64,000 nucleotides of DNA from Solen grandis. Lineage: Eukaryota; Mollusca; Bivalvia; Adapedonta; Solenidae. Below are positions 1 through 12,955 of this stretch, piece by piece; position 1 is the first letter of the stretch; each line of letters begins with the position of its first letter. Position numbers and translations under genes: made by a program. The stretch covers positions 57,618,169-57,682,168 of the forward strand of contig CM037783.1 in the NCBI GenBank assembly GCA_021229015.1, given 5' to 3'. The notes beneath the pieces were generated by a model. That model was not told the origin of the DNA and ran no database searches. It worked only from the letters and a program-made list of their open reading frames with translations.

Positions 1-265
1 ACTGTATGAGAAATACACTCGTTAAATCGAATCGTTATTTTCAGTTATTATTTGAAACTATTTTCTTGGTGTTAGGTTACAAATAGTAATTCGTTCACAG
101 TCCGCTCATTCATGTTTTTGTTTGTTTGTTGTTATAATCGTGATTTACTATCACTATAGGTCATATGATAAGAAGAAACTGACAAAAATTGTCATTTCAT
201 ATCATATTTTAATAAACTCGTTCATGAAAATGTTATTAAGCTTCTCAGAGGTCAGATCCTATATA
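1..265. repeat. dispersed segment, second copy at 51135-51700
   Basis: This stretch matches 51135-51265 and then 51570-51700 in the same order and orientation. Shared words include 'tatgagaaata', 'ggtgttag.ttacaaa', 'cagtccg.tcattcatg', 'tataggtcatatgat' and 'ttcatgaaaatg.tattaagc'. The copy here lacks the foldback element found in the other one, so it looks like an unoccupied site. No coding potential is visible. From about 266 to 1077 I see only AT-rich sequence. Confidence 0.6.
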
Positions 266-1027
266 TATATTTCATAGCATTTCGTATTTTCTATTTTCGA
301 TTAGCTACATTTGATAGCCCATATTCTTTCTTTACTTAAAATCATACTTTCGTTTTATGTCTGACTAAGTGGATAGCTTCTTTGAAAGATAAGGTGTTAA
401 ATGCATGTTCTTTCCAAAAAATAATAGAAGACGCTTATCGTAGTTACGGATTTTATAACTCTTTAGGATTTGTCAGTGTAAATGTGAAAAAGAAATCTTA
501 ATCTCTTAGAGCAATCATTAGCAGTCTTGTGTACACGTGCAAATATTTAAGATTTGTTTTGTTATTCCTTACTCATACACAAATAATGACCGGGGATTCT
601 TTTGTATTTCAAAGTTTTATCAATTGCCATTGAATGAAAACAAACATACATGTAATAACTTTGATTTTTAATACCGTCAAGCTTCAAGGTAACGTAGCAA
701 CTATCTACAACTTTTGAGCAAATATCTAAATTCAGTGACTATGAGAGAACCTTATTGGACGCTTTGAACTGACTTATTAGTCATTCATATATAAGCATCG
801 TATTTGCATGTCATCAACAGTCAAACTTGTAAGTTAAATCATTTTTCCTTGCCGTCATTGTAAAATTAACAAGGTTAAAAGTAATTTCACATTCCAAACA
901 CTCATCAAGCGCCTGATGATATGTAAACTTGGTCTAAGTGTTAAGATATTCTAAACTTCGTCTGTACTAAAACTTCCGCTGTAGTTGCGAATAAATGTAT
1001 TACATAATGCATTCAAATGACACAACA

Positions 1028-1048
1028 TTTATTATTTTTCTATTTATT
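1028..1048 (-). terminator. candidate poly(A) signals for the CRAL-TRIO gene
   Basis: Two AATAAA hexamers on the minus strand (plus-strand tttatt at 1028-1033 and 1043-1048) lie 30-50 nt past the TGA at 1078. They would give a very short 3' UTR. Position and consensus are the only support. Confidence 0.4.
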
Positions 1049-1077
1049 GATAAATATTCTAATCTCTGTTCCGCGCG

Positions 1078-4000
1078 TCACTCGACGTTCAACTTCCGGA
1101 AGGAGGCGACCGGCACATCCTTGTCCTTTGCCTTTAGATCCACACCGTACTTATCACTGGATAGATCCAGGATGTAGTTCCGGAACTCTGGCCGGTTCAT
1201 GTCTGCTATCATGTCTTCTGCAATGTAAACGAGAGCAACTATATTCTAGTTGAAACAGGAAATCAAAAATAGCGTTGCACTGGTGACATACACAGAAACA
1301 GTAAAAACGGTAAGATTTAAAATGAAGGAATATCAGTAATAGAAAAAAAATGAATATTGGCACACACTTATCAACCAATAAGCTTATTTTATATTTATTG
1401 GCCAAACTAACCAACCAAACACTTGAATAGAGTCACTTATGAACTAATATAACTGAAAAAGAGCCACACATAATGGCTGCAGAAAATAAAATAAAAATAT
1501 ATGTTCGGCATATCTAAGAAATCCTATCATATATTTTATCCAAGAAAATGTTACATATGAATTCTAAAAAAAATTAAAATATATAAGTTTACCTATGTAA
1601 TAAAGCTCAAACATATGAAATGGCCGACTACTATTTGTAAATACATATGCATGTACGATATCATGTAAACATCTCCAGTTCATCGCGCGACCATGATACA
1701 TTAATATACTATGGAAACAGAATAAACTTAAAACATGAGATTTCTGAAAACTACAAATAATAAGGTTATTAAGTAACTTGGATAGTATAAATCAAAGATA
1801 CTAAAATGAGAGAAAGTCATCTGTAGAAAATAAAAATGTTACTAAAAAGCTGTTATAGAACAATAGCTAGGCCTACTAAGTAAACCCCGCCGACATTAAC
1901 CTCTTTGATTAACTGATTATGTATTTACTTAGAAATTGCGACTAAGGGACGGGTATGACGTGTGTGCGTGTGTATTTCTTTTTCTTTTCTTTTTCTTTTT
2001 TTGTTTCATTGTCGTTTTGTTGTTGTTGTTGTTTTGTGTTTTTAATAACATTGATAACATATGTCTGCTATTTGATCAATTTTGGCTCGATCGACTCTCA
2101 ACTGTTTTCATTTTCAACTGTATGTTTATTATGTTTAAATGGGACGATTAGGTTATTATCTACCAACTTACAATCATGTAGAGAACTATGAACCCTGAAA
2201 CTCTCATTTTAAGATAGCAGTTCCTAAAATGATGTATGCCACCAACGAAACAGGTGCTTTACTACTATTCGGTTGTTAACAGTTGTTAAATAAGATTTTA
2301 TTGGTTCAAGAATCAGGTCACAATTCATTTGTTATACAAAAGCTAACAAAATCATGAACGTAATGGTATATAACACTGACGTGATGAGTGATTTTCGAAA
2401 AATAAGCGACGAGATAAATTTATCACATACATGCGCCGATCCAGCAATTTGTCTTGGGGCGGGTGGTGGGGGTCCGACAGGGATATGATGGCCACCTAAC
2501 ATCCAAATCCCAGGGGGGGGGGGGGGTCATGTCCCCCTGTCTCTCTTATGCATATTTAAGGCACAATAGCCAAAGCTCCGGATCCCCAGTACCCCCCTCT
2601 GGATCCGCGCAAGACATAAACAGAGCTCCTTCACAAGACATTAAAGAGAGAGAGGGATAAGAAGGTGGTAATAAATCATGTACTGGAACTCTTGTAAAAT
2701 GCAAAACCATTGTACGTTAATAAATTGAATAAATTCATTCTAACCAGCTAGTTTCTCTCGTGTTCCAATCTTCGGACCATCGTGGTCGTCCGGAAGATAC
2801 TCATCCGGGAGCATGTGCTTTTCTATCTTCTCGTACACTTTAAACATGTTCTTTCCATGTAGGCACATCTGTTATAATTTGTAAAAATTGACATACACAG
2901 AATTGAAAATTGCATCACATCAAGGTTTAGTTTTTTCCGAGTCGGATATTTAAAGGTAAGCGAAATGCATTAAACAAAATACAAATATAAATGACCTCCT
3001 CCTGGCGCACTCTCGACCGCAAAAATGACGTCATTAATGACGTCCAATAATCTCGCCAATCAAACTTTCACACACATGTATCCCAGTACTATTCAGCATC
3101 GAAAGAAAATAATTGCTTAGATTTGACTGAAAGGTGCGTAGCTGAAGCTTGAACTTTTGACAGACACATTAAAACTTAAATTAGTGCAGTTCTGTATTTT
3201 GGAATAGATATTATAAAAAATAATACATGTATATATTCCACCTTATCGCTTTAGAAATAGGCTAAATAGGAATAACCCATAAAAGAAATAAACATGAGTA
3301 CTTAACAGGAATCATATCAAAATGTCTGGATGTCAAAACTTACCCTGTCCCTCGTCTTTGCTCGCATGAGCGGACCAACAAGGGCGTACACGGCGTCAAA
3401 AAATGTGGGTTCGTTGTACATGTTTAGCGATTTCATCCTCGCCGGTAATGAATTCTGTATCAATCGTATCATTTAATGAATAAAATATAATAAAAAAATG
3501 ATAATGATATATCTCTGGGGGGAATACGGAGTTGTTTTATTGATTCAGTAGGATGTACAGATCTAAACATCTGATTACAAAGGAGACTGCCTGATAGCAA
3601 AATGTTTCTAGAAAATATTCAATATTTAAACATAGGCGGAATGACAACCATCTTTCCTCTATTCAATTGTAAAAAATAACCTAATGTATATATACATTAT
3701 ATATAGACGAAAAAAGAAGAATAAAGTAAACACTCACCTGATAAAATTGTACGAGTCGTTTACCATTCTCTCTGTCCCAGACGGTCATCACGTGACTGAA
3801 GGAGGCGTCCGTGCAGTCCACAAGGACCAGATGTCCGTTCACCTGTACGTTCTCGTCCATATTGACCCAGTCACAGACCAGAGCAATCGCCTTGAACATG
3901 TTAGACACGCCCCACTTTTTCTTCACTTTATCAAGGTCAAGGGCACCTGAGAATAGAACGTCTTGTCTATTCTTTTCGAAAAATATACACATTTATTGTC

Positions 4001-7000
4001 ATAAGGAAGCACTTAATGTGTCTCCTGTACACAGCGCTTCAATGAATGAAATAGCGTCGATTGGAAAACAAGTAAATTTCATCATAATGCACGAAATATG
4101 TGAACAAAATGCTCTCTCGGAGAGGTATGAATACTGAATCAAATAATGGCTTAGAACATTAACGATTCACAAAACAGTGATTCGGTATGTTGGTGTTATG
4201 GAAGAAGAATGACTAAATACCAAGTTTCTCGATGATAACCCGACGGCCCTGACTGTCGTACACATTGGGACATAAGTAGAAGCTGTGGAAGAAACATTTA
4301 ATATATAAACATGATGTATTTTTACCTAGCAAACATCGTAGAGTTGACTGAATTGCATACAGCTACATTAAGGTAAAGGTGCAGAATTGATTAGCATTGA
4401 TAAAGTTTTATTTTATTGATAAATTTTGATTAACCCATCCGACATCAGAGATAAATAAGGATTTGTCAGTATAGCAAGCAATACTGTGAGGAGTCCCCAC
4501 CGGTAAAAACTCCCAATGAAGAATTTGTGCCAGATTAAAAAAGAAAATAATGGAAATGGATTATGATTTTCGAACTGCACTGACCTTTCAAATGTGCATA
4601 TGGTTGATGCAAGCGACACACTTTTGTGTTATGACAAACACTTCTGTAAAGATTCATGAAAATCCGAACATAGATATAGAAATTATGGAGCGGACATGAA
4701 AATGTAGCCTTTGAATAGTAAAGACGATTTCTAACAATTCTTGTTACCTTGTCCGTTCAAGCATGCATACGGTTGTGCACTTGACAAATCTTTGTGTCAT
4801 AACAAACACTTCTATTAAGTTTCATGAAAATTCAAATATGGAAGTTATAGAGCAGGCAAGAAAATAACGCCTATGGATTCCAAAGACAATTTCTAACAAT
4901 TCTTGTGACCTTTACCTTTCAAGCGCGCATATGTTCATTGCAAAAACATGTCTTAATGTTATGAAAAACAATTTTGTAAAGATTAATGAAAATCCATCCA
5001 TAGGTACGAAAGTTACAGAGTGGACACATCGATGTAGCCTATAAATACCAAAGAGAATTTCTAACTACACTGGTGACCTTGACCTTTTAAGGACGCATAG
5101 GGTTGATTTGCGCATACACCTTTGTGTTATGACAAACACGCTTGTAAAGTTTTATGAAAATCCATCCACAGATATTCAAATTATAGAGCGGACACGAAGA
5201 GGTATCCTATGAACAACAAAGACAATTTCTAACAACTCCAGTGACCTTGACCTTTCAAGGATGGATATGGTTGATGCACGCGACACATCCAATGGGTATG
5301 AGGAATACTTCTGTGAAGTTTTATTGAAATCCATCCATTAATGTACAAGACACGAAAACGGGACGTACTGACGGACGGACGATCGGAAGGACGCGCGCAA
5401 ACCTATAGTCTCCAACCGGTTTCACCGGTGGTGACTAAAAAACGAGCTTCCAATATATGCTTACCACATTAATGGAACACATTGACCCTAGCTTACTATA
5501 TGTAACCGATTTCACTTTCTAGAACATAACGAATGTTACCTCCATGTTTGCATCTTACCCTGTTCTGAGTATCTCCTGCAACACAGGGTCGGCAGGATCA
5601 ATGTTTCTGAACCACTCTGGTGACTTTGTTTTCACTGTCCAGTAATTCTCCAAGGTTTCTCTCGCCAGGAGCTGGCTGAACTTTCTTGCACGCAGAAATC
5701 GCAGCAAGAATCCAAAATCTGAATACAAAAAAGTACTTTATCTATCCAAGTCTCGACACACCAATGATACTGAGCGAAAGTAAATGTTCAATTCCTCATT
5801 TAGGTAAAAACGCAACCAACCATTTTTGTTTTCCGTAGATTTTAATTTTCAGGCTAACCCGTAGCTTATTGAGCCCTTACCAATGAGTGTTATGAGCCCT
5901 TACCTGTAGGAGTTTTGAGCCACTTCTGCTGCAGGACCCACTCCCGAAACGACTGTACCGCTATCGCCCTGTCCTTGTCATTAAGCTCGTGCAGTTCCTC
6001 CTTTGCTTTCTTCTTGCTCTTCTCGTCCAACTTACTCTCAAACTTAGCGTCTCCTGAGATGAAAGAATGTCACTATGATACTTCTCACGACGAAAATAGA
6101 GTTATCGAACTTGAACTTCTGTCTTCGTGGGTTTTTTTCTACATAAAACAGATATAGTGCTACCTCCCTAGGTCTGCGGTATCACGCCATGAAGAGTTGG
6201 CATAATACTACATCCAGTTACATTCAATTTGCATGTTTTACACTAGCCAAGCCTGTCAAGGAGCTATCCTTATGTACTGATCGCAACTCACTCACGAGGA
6301 GTCTGTAATTCTTATTTGTGCACATATAAAGCAATCACATTGGTCTCAGTTTTTGTTTGTTTGTTGTTGTTTTCAAACTTCTATGATTTGAAATCAATCA
6401 ATGTGCATTATGAAATATCTGTCCAATGAAAATATTTAGAGGTTATAAGAAATATTATCATTTCTTTATGATCCTATGACCTATTCAAACTGTCCCCGTC
6501 TGCTCGCTGTAATATCGTCCTCTTCTCTTGCATTTCACGTTGTGTATACATCATTATACCCCCAAGATTCGAAGTACATGTATAATTACGAGGCTATATC
6601 GAAGTCACGTCCGTCGGTCTGTCGGTCGTTCTGTAGACGAGGTTTGTCCGCTCTATTTCTTTAGTTGGATTTTGATGAACTTTACAAGGCTGATAAGTAC
6701 CAAGCCTAGTTGCGCATATTGTTGACACGTCATGATTCACTTGATTTGAATGAGTTATGGCACTTTGTTATATTTCTCAAGACTGTCTGACATGGTAACT
6801 GTAATTTTGACAAGCAGTATCTGTCTTCAATGATAATTCTTATTAAAACTATACTTTACTGATATCAACTTCAAAAGTATTCATATAAAAACTGTATTTC
6901 GTAAACCTACAAGCTAGCTTTGTCACACGTTCATAATAATTAATTTGAAACGGGCACTATAGAAAACTAAATAGTATGTCATATCTTCTTTATGAAAATG

Positions 7001-8265
7001 TTGTGTCTTTGGTTTTCGATAGGAAACAAAGAAACCACCAATTTAAATGTACCACCGACTTCAATGCACATTATTCAGTAAACACGTGCTATAACGAATT
7101 CTTCCCAAAAGGCATACTTTTATGAGACGTGGGCAAATTCAAAAATTCAGCCAACATGGCCATATCATGCTCTTATAGAGGTAGTTGATTTGGTGGTGAA
7201 TTAGGTTACATACAAAGAACTTATTTTCAAGTTACATGCAACAAATTAAGATGTAGAACATTCTAGTATATCTACATTATGCGACACTGAAATCAGTACA
7301 GTTATAATAATGATTACTGCGTTACAAGACAGTCCGTATATTGCAGCTTGAATGTATCAAACCTGCAAGCATGAAGACAGGGAATAATGGTTCAAGTTTT
7401 AATAGGATCATCCGTAATACAACCCGTCTCTAATTCCACTAACATACTTTAGAAATTAACAAGCATCGCATGTTCCATCAAACAATACTTCACAGAAATT
7501 AAAGCCCACATTGTTTTCATTCTCCCATACTACCATGATGTATAGCAAACAACATTCATTGTGGTGAATTGTAAAACCCAAAATCAACCCCGGCTTCAGT
7601 TGAAATTATTATTTTTTCGACCGATGGAAAACTATTTCACCTCTAACTTGCGCTAGTTTCTTCCAACAGTGTTTAAAGGGTTCATTAAAAAATCTCTTTC
7701 AAGTTTTAAACCAGGGCCAAGTCCGACCGCTCGACCAATGTTCCTTAATTTTCAAACGTTTATCTCTAAAAAATAATAATAAGGTCAACTGAACTCTCTC
7801 GACGGTTCCTGCTGAGGACCTGCTGGAAAGATCATGAAGGATTCAAACCCACAACCTTCCGATCATCAACCATATACGCTAATACTTCTGCACGACGCTT
7901 TGTACCCTGAGTCTTAATGTAACGTGGAAGGTCATGTTAGCAACTAACTGCCTCGTCACTACTGTCTCGTCACTACTGTCTCGTCAAATCATGTGTCATG
8001 ATGATTTACACACATAATCGGTGGTCCATAATCAATCACAGGTTATATACAGATTGCACATATACAAAATATATTTAGAAAATAAGAAGCCAAAATTGAC
8101 CAAATAAAGGCTCTTACAAATGACCTTCACGCAAGCGCGTATGTATGCGTGTACGTTTGTGCAAACTTTTATTTGGTGTTTTTCATGTTAATATAAGGAA
8201 AGAAAGAGATGATGATGATAATGATGATGACGGTGCTGATAAAACATACCTGGTTCTACTGCCAT
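1078..8265 (-). CDS. CRAL-TRIO domain lipid-transfer protein (TTPA/clavesin-like), 8 exons
   Basis: Minus-strand exons in transcript order: 8250-8265, 5904-6053, 5559-5718, 4221-4282, 3738-3946, 3344-3454, 2745-2868, 1078-1217. All introns are GT..AG and the 972 nt give 323 aa plus TGA. Residues about 20-108 fit a CRAL-TRIO N domain (helical; FLLRFLRARKF, then LENYWTVK). Residues about 110-280 fit the lipid-binding domain, with QVNGHLVLVDCTDASFSH corresponding to the conserved strand before the FSH motif, LPARMKSLNMYNEP, and a terminal LPDEYLPDD where tocopherol-transfer proteins usually have LPxEYGG. The family carries hydrophobic ligands (tocopherol, retinal, phosphoinositides) between membranes; the ligand here cannot be read. 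There is no signal peptide, so it is probably cytosolic. The length is close to the 280-350 aa usual for the family. The first exon is only 16 nt (MAVEP), so the start is the least certain part. Confidence 0.9.
2431..2612. mobile_element. MITE-like insertion in CRAL-TRIO intron 7
   Basis: The ends are inverted: 'gcgccgatccag' at the left and 'ctggatccgcgc' at the right, enclosing GC-rich sequence with a run of 14 G. It sits between exons 2745-2868 and 1078-1217. There is no coding capacity. It is probably a non-autonomous DNA element; the family is not recognised. Confidence 0.45.
3738..3946 (-). CDS. CRAL-TRIO exon 5 (core of lipid pocket)
   Basis: This 209-nt exon encodes residues about 130-199, from GALDLDKVKKKWG to NGKRLVQFYQ. 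It holds the central beta strand and the FSH signature of the CRAL-TRIO fold. Acceptor and donor are strong (ctcag / gtgagt). It is the exon most severely lost in the upstream duplicate. Confidence 0.9.
4570..5442 (+). mobile_element. pearl-like non-autonomous element with ~165-bp core repeats
   Basis: Five diverged direct repeats start near 4583, 4746, 4909, 5071 and 5240. Each begins with a 'gtgaccttgacctttcaag'-type motif and continues through 'tatgacaaacac.t.tgtaaag' and 'agcggacac'. The array ends in 'gacggacggac' and a small hairpin containing 'accggtttcaccggt'. Core repeats of about 160 bp followed by an (ACGG)n-type tract are the published structure of bivalve 'pearl' elements, later interpreted as non-autonomous Helentrons. 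It lies in the CRAL-TRIO intron between exons at 4221-4282 and 5559-5718. Confidence 0.6.
6585..6770 (-). mobile_element. short single-core relative of the 4570-5442 element
   Basis: The sequence 'cgtccgtcggtctgtcggtcg' (CCGT-rich, the reverse complement of an ACGG tract) is followed by sequence resembling the reverse complement of one core repeat ('gtccgctct', 'ttttgatgaactttacaagg'). It is an inferred reduced copy in the first CRAL-TRIO intron. The rest of the intron, about 6170-6580 and 6770-8249, shows no further feature. Confidence 0.4.
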
Positions 8266-8909
8266 GATGTGTTCGTTGTATGTTTATCCTATCAGTTCAA
8301 AATACATATTAACACAAATGTATGTCACAAACTCGGATCACAAATTTCTCAAATCCGTGTACTTTTGCGTCATATACATCAATGAGTCGAGTTATAAAAA
8401 TACTTTTACGTCTGTTACGGTACGCTGTGTACAAAATGTATCGCATTTGTTCGCTATAATTAGAAATGGGGATCAGCATGAGTGAATCAATAAAGTGTTT
8501 CATGTATAATGTACGACTGGTGGAAAGTTATCAAGTCATCACTTCAGTCACTCAGCTAAGGTGAAACAAGAAATGATATTAAAAAAGAAATATCATCATA
8601 TATACTTAGGGATAATATTCATAATAAATGATTATTAAAAACAACAGATGAGGTGATTTAAATAAATAGTTTGTCATTATCATTGACTAGCAACCACTGG
8701 TAACAGACAGAACATTATGTGCGAATGTTTTGATTTTTACCATTACAAATTCATTTTTTGATTTTCAAGCTAGCATTTTTGTAATTATTTCTTTTTTTTT
8801 TCTCTCGCTTGTAGAATTTGTTACAGCTAATGTTTAGGCTGTTAGTTTGATACTAGCCGTAATGGTTACAATACTCGTATAGTTTTGACTTACAGAGTTT
8901 GATTCTAGC

Positions 8910-9793
8910 CTATGGTCAGGGCTTGTAGACTTTATTACTAGTCGAAATGGTTACACTATGGTCAGGGCTTGTAGACTTTATTACTAGTCGAATGGTTACA
9001 CTATGGTCAGGGCTTGTAGACTTTATTACTAGTCGAAATGGTTACACTATGGTCAGGGCTTGTAGACTTTATTACTAGTCGAAATGGTTACACTATGGTC
9101 AGGGCTTGTAGACTTTATTACTAGTCGTAATGGTTACACTATGGTCAGGGCTTGTAGACTTTATTATTAGTCGAAATGGTTACACTATGGTCAGGGCTTG
9201 TAGACTTTATTATTAGTCGAAATGGTTACACTATAGTTAGGGCTTGTAGACTTAATTACTAGTCGAAATGGTTACACTATGGTCAGGGCTTGTAGACTTT
9301 ATTACTAGTCGTAATGGTTACACTATGGTCAGGGCTTGTAGACTTTATTACTAGTCGAAATGGTTACACTATGGTCAGGGCTTGTAGACTTTATTACTAG
9401 TCGTAATGGTTACACTATGGTCAGGGCTTGTAGACTTTATTATTAGTCGAAATGGTTACACTATAGTTAGGGCTTGTAGACTTAATTACTAGTCGAAATG
9501 GTTACACTATGGTCAGGGCTTGTAGACTTTATTACTAGTCGTAATGGTTACACTATGGTCAGGGCTTGTAAACTTTATTATTAGTCGAAATGGTTACACT
9601 ATGGTCAGGGCTTGTAGACTTTATTATTAGTCGAAATGGTTACACTATGGTCAGGGCTTGTAGACTTTATTATTAGTCGAAATGGTTACACTATGGTCAG
9701 GGCTTGTAAACTTTATTATTAGTCGAAATGGTTACACTATGGTTAGGACTTGTAGACTTTTTTTCTAGTCGTAATGGTTACACTATGGACAGG
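8910..9793. repeat. 46-bp minisatellite, ~19 copies with 230-bp higher-order period
   Basis: The unit reads roughly 'tagactttattactagtcg' + 'aaatggttacactatgg' + 'tcagggcttg'. Units differ at a few positions (ttacta/ttatta, cgaaat/cgtaat). A distinctive 'ctatagttag...cttaattac' variant recurs near 9232 and 9462, exactly five units apart. The array lies between the CRAL-TRIO start codon and its broken duplicate. Confidence 0.95.
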
Positions 9794-9797
9794 TCAT

Positions 9798-9845
9798 TTA
9801 TAAATAAAGAAATAAAGAAAGAAATAAATAAATAAAATAAACAAA

Positions 9846-9884
<39 letters not shown>

Positions 9885-9893
9885 ATTAATTAA
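9798..9893. repeat. (AAAT)n microsatellite
   Basis: Nearly pure 'aaat' repeats follow directly after the 46-bp array and end at the edge of the pseudogene. This gives the long 'LFIY' frame seen on the minus strand, which is not a gene. Confidence 0.9.
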
Positions 9894-9908
9894 TTCTGGC
9901 CACCTTAC

Positions 9909-12150
9909 TTCTCTCGTGATCCGACCTTCGGACCATCGTGGTCGTCCGGAAGATACTCGTTCGGGAGCATGTTCGTACACTTTAAACATGTTCTTCCATG
10001 TGGGCACATCTGAAAGTACGAGGGGTGTTTGTAGACTTTTGTTATGATTTGAACAAATTTACTACATACACCGAACAAAAAATTGCTTCAATGAAAGGTT
10101 TGATTTTATGTAAAAAATAGTATGGTACGTTGAAAAATAGGAAACTACGATGAAAACAAATTTATCATTGATTATACCCGGCGCCCACTAGGAATCAATT
10201 GTCAAGAATTACCCTGCCCCTCGTCTTTGTTCGCATGAGCGGACCAACATGGGCAAAAAAAAAATGAACTGAAAAAGGAGGGCTCGATATAGAGGTTTAG
10301 ACACTTCATCCTCGCCGGCAATTGATTCTTTATCGATCGTATTGATTAATATATAAAATATATAAAATATATAAAAAAAAAAAACTGATAATGATAATAT
10401 CTCTGGGGGGAATACGGAGTTGTTTTATTGATTCAGTAGGAGGTACAGATCTAAACATCTGATTACTAAGGAGACTGCCTGGTGGCAAAATGTTTCTGGA
10501 AATTAATCGATATTTAAACACCTTAAGTCAATTTTAATACACTTCTGTACAGACAAAGAAGAAAAGTAACGCAATCACCTGATAAAATTGCATGAGTCGT
10601 ATACCTGACAAAATTGCATAGAACCCTAAGCTTACCTCGGTCTCCAATTGTCAGTGCCAATGTCTTAACAGACTCTCCGACTTGACTTTGAAGTCACTCT
10701 AGACTCTTCATCTATCATATACATATCATTGTCAGACAGTGCTCAGCACTATATGCGGATCTATCATTCCGTCTCTTGACTGTGTGACAAAGAAGATAAA
10801 CTATGTGTCCAATGGATCAAACAGTCAAATACATATATTGTTTAACATGACGAATGGTATTCACACGGCATCTTGATGTTTAGAAAATAAAAAGTGATTG
10901 ACAATTTCGTTTTTTGAGTACGGCATTTTGATGTTATATAGGTTAGAAAGAGATAACTTCAGCACACAGTCATGATAAACCGTGACCCTGACTCATTGCA
11001 ATTTAAAGATAAAAGCGAAGAAGTTACAAGATAATTAAACGTACTGTACATCGGTTGACTAATTTTAAAAATACTCACATAATTCAAAGTCATAAGAACC
11101 GGTTTTAATTAAATTGCTGTGAAGCATTTTGATTAACATTTTAATAATCGCAATTTCAGAGACACAAAAAACCTAAACATTAACATAACTCGTTTGAAAT
11201 AATTCACTTTCTAGAAAATTACAAAGGCATTTAGTATGTTTGAGAAGTTATTTATCAATATTTGTATCTTACCCAGTTCTGAGTATCACCTGCAATGCAG
11301 TGTCAGCACGGTCAATGCTTCTGAACCACTCGGCTGACTTTGTCTTCACTGTCCAGTAATTCTCCAAGGTTTCTCTTGCCAGGAGCTGACTGAACTTACT
11401 TGCACGCAGAAATCGCAGCAAGATTCCGAAATCTGAACACAATAAATTTTATTTATATTGCCGGGCTTCAATACACATACGATAATACTTAAATCTTAAA
11501 TTATATAGAAATGCATTCAACCATTCATACTTGCGTAACGAAGTTTTATCATAGATTATAACCTAGATGAATATCAAAATGTGTTAAAGATACGTCATAT
11601 ATTGGTAGTTTTTAGGGTAGAGAAATGAATTATACCGGTATTTTTCAGTGTTAGGTATTGTTGGTAGGAATCCAACCTGTCGTCACTATCACCAACCGTA
11701 ATAAGCACTAAGTAATACTTAAGCTTATTCGGTTGCAATAAAATGAAAATATCAAAAAAACAAGACGGCTTATTCTTGTATTTAGATACTAGAATTATTT
11801 TGACTGGACATTATGCGGACAAATAGCCAAATATTCCGGGGACTATTCATATTCCTACGTTATTTTTGCCCGATAGAGTAAAGAAATATACATTTAGTAT
11901 TTTTGTGTGTTTTGACTTACAATTTGTTGATGTTGTTATAATGAATTATTGATTTTAATGACTTGACATACTCTCCTGAGCTTTGTGTGGTTAGTGTCTT
12001 TCACTTATGTATTTTGAGCCAATAACTTAGTATTTTGAGCATTTTTATGTTTTAATTTCTGTGTTTTAGCCCTACCTAGTTTGAGCACTTCTGTGCACAC
12101 CCGGAAGACTGATTGTCTTTGTTTTTATTTTTTTCCTTAACTTAGTTTTC
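9909..12150 (-). pseudogene. broken tandem duplicate of the CRAL-TRIO gene
   Basis: Segments match functional exons in the same order: 9909-10009 (exon 7 copy, with a 1-bp and a 14-bp deletion relative to 2745-2868), 10213-10327 (exon 6 copy with a corrupted A-rich middle), 10576-10620 (stub of exon 5, with 'acctgataaaattgcat' partly repeated), 11273-11432 (exon 3 copy, full 160 nt, open and with intact splice sites) and about 12075-12150 (eroded exon 2 flank). Intron sequence is also shared: 10384-10520 closely matches 3500-3640. Copies of exons 4 and 8 are not seen. This is a DNA-level duplication, not a retrocopy. It stops close to the assembly gap. Confidence 0.85.
11273..11432 (-). pseudogene. 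intact-looking exon 3 copy within the CRAL-TRIO duplicate
   Basis: The copy has the same 160-nt length and phase as 5559-5718 and encodes FGILLRFLRASKFSQLLARE and on to RADTALQVILRTG without stops. Acceptor 'ttcag' and donor 'gtaaga' are kept. Because its partner exons are broken it is probably non-functional, but it is the best preserved part and could still be spliced. Confidence 0.75.
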
Positions 12151-12471
12151 TGGGATGAAAAGCATATCACTTGTGCACGATTTTTATCGCTGAAATATAG
12201 TTATCGAAGTTGATGAAAGGAAATACTTACATATTAGGGTAAAGGGTAGAATTTTTTCGCTTCGAATGCACTATATACCAGTAAAAATTATAAGAAATAA
12301 AATACTTCCTCGAACTAAGCAACAAAATGCAACTTGCGACAGCTCAAAATGACGTCACATACCATATGGTTCGGCTCTTATGTACGTATGTTAAGAGCAT
12401 CCTAGTGATTATCACGTATACAATTTACGTAATAAAACACTGAGATATACCTATTCAATGAAAGTCAGTGC

Positions 12472-12571
12472 NNNNNNNNNNNNNNNNNNNNNNNNNNNNN
12501 NNNNNNNNNNNNNNNNNNNNNNNNNNNNNNNNNNNNNNNNNNNNNNNNNNNNNNNNNNNNNNNNNNNNNNN
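12472..12571. other. 100-base assembly gap
   Basis: A run of exactly 100 N, the convention for a gap of unknown size. A type-B SINE is cut at its right edge, and the CRAL-TRIO duplicate fades out about 300 bp before its left edge. Confidence 1.
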
Positions 12572-12585
12572 TTTCACCCAGTCTT

Positions 12586-12797
12586 AGTCTAAAAATGGTA
12601 TTATTATAGCTCCCTTGCTTGGCGCCCAGTATATGATGGTACTTCCAGGACTAGTTAGCCCGGTGTCGGATGTGGAATCGAGCCACATGTCTACGGCGTG
12701 ATACTGCAGTGTGACAGCACTATATCTGTCTCGAGTATATATCATCTCCAAATGACGGAAATACTGTCAGTGGGACGTTTAGCCCAATAAACAAACA
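12586..12797 (+). mobile_element. type-B tRNA-SINE, 5' part lost at gap
   Basis: The body and tail of the family whose full copy is at 47940-48247 are present ('tagctcccttgcttggcgc', 'atatctgtctcgagta', 'gggacgtttagccca'). The tRNA-like head would fall in the N gap. Confidence 0.85.
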
Positions 12798-12955
12798 CTC
12801 AGTATTAGTTAAAAGCCTATCGACCTATCAGTGCAGAATGTGTGCTTCTACAGACGTCTAGGTTTTTGATCGATCAGCATATTAAATAATCAATAGACAA
12901 CGAAATGGAATCTTTGTATTTAACCAATAATAATTATAATAAAAGACAAACTGGT

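Noticed and set aside
8890..9793. CRISPR array
   Set aside because: The 46-bp units are contiguous with no unique spacers, and the genome is eukaryotic.
9798..10007. 69-codon minus frame starting MPTWKN
   Set aside because: A frameshifted pseudogene exon read into an (AAAT)n tract, not a protein.
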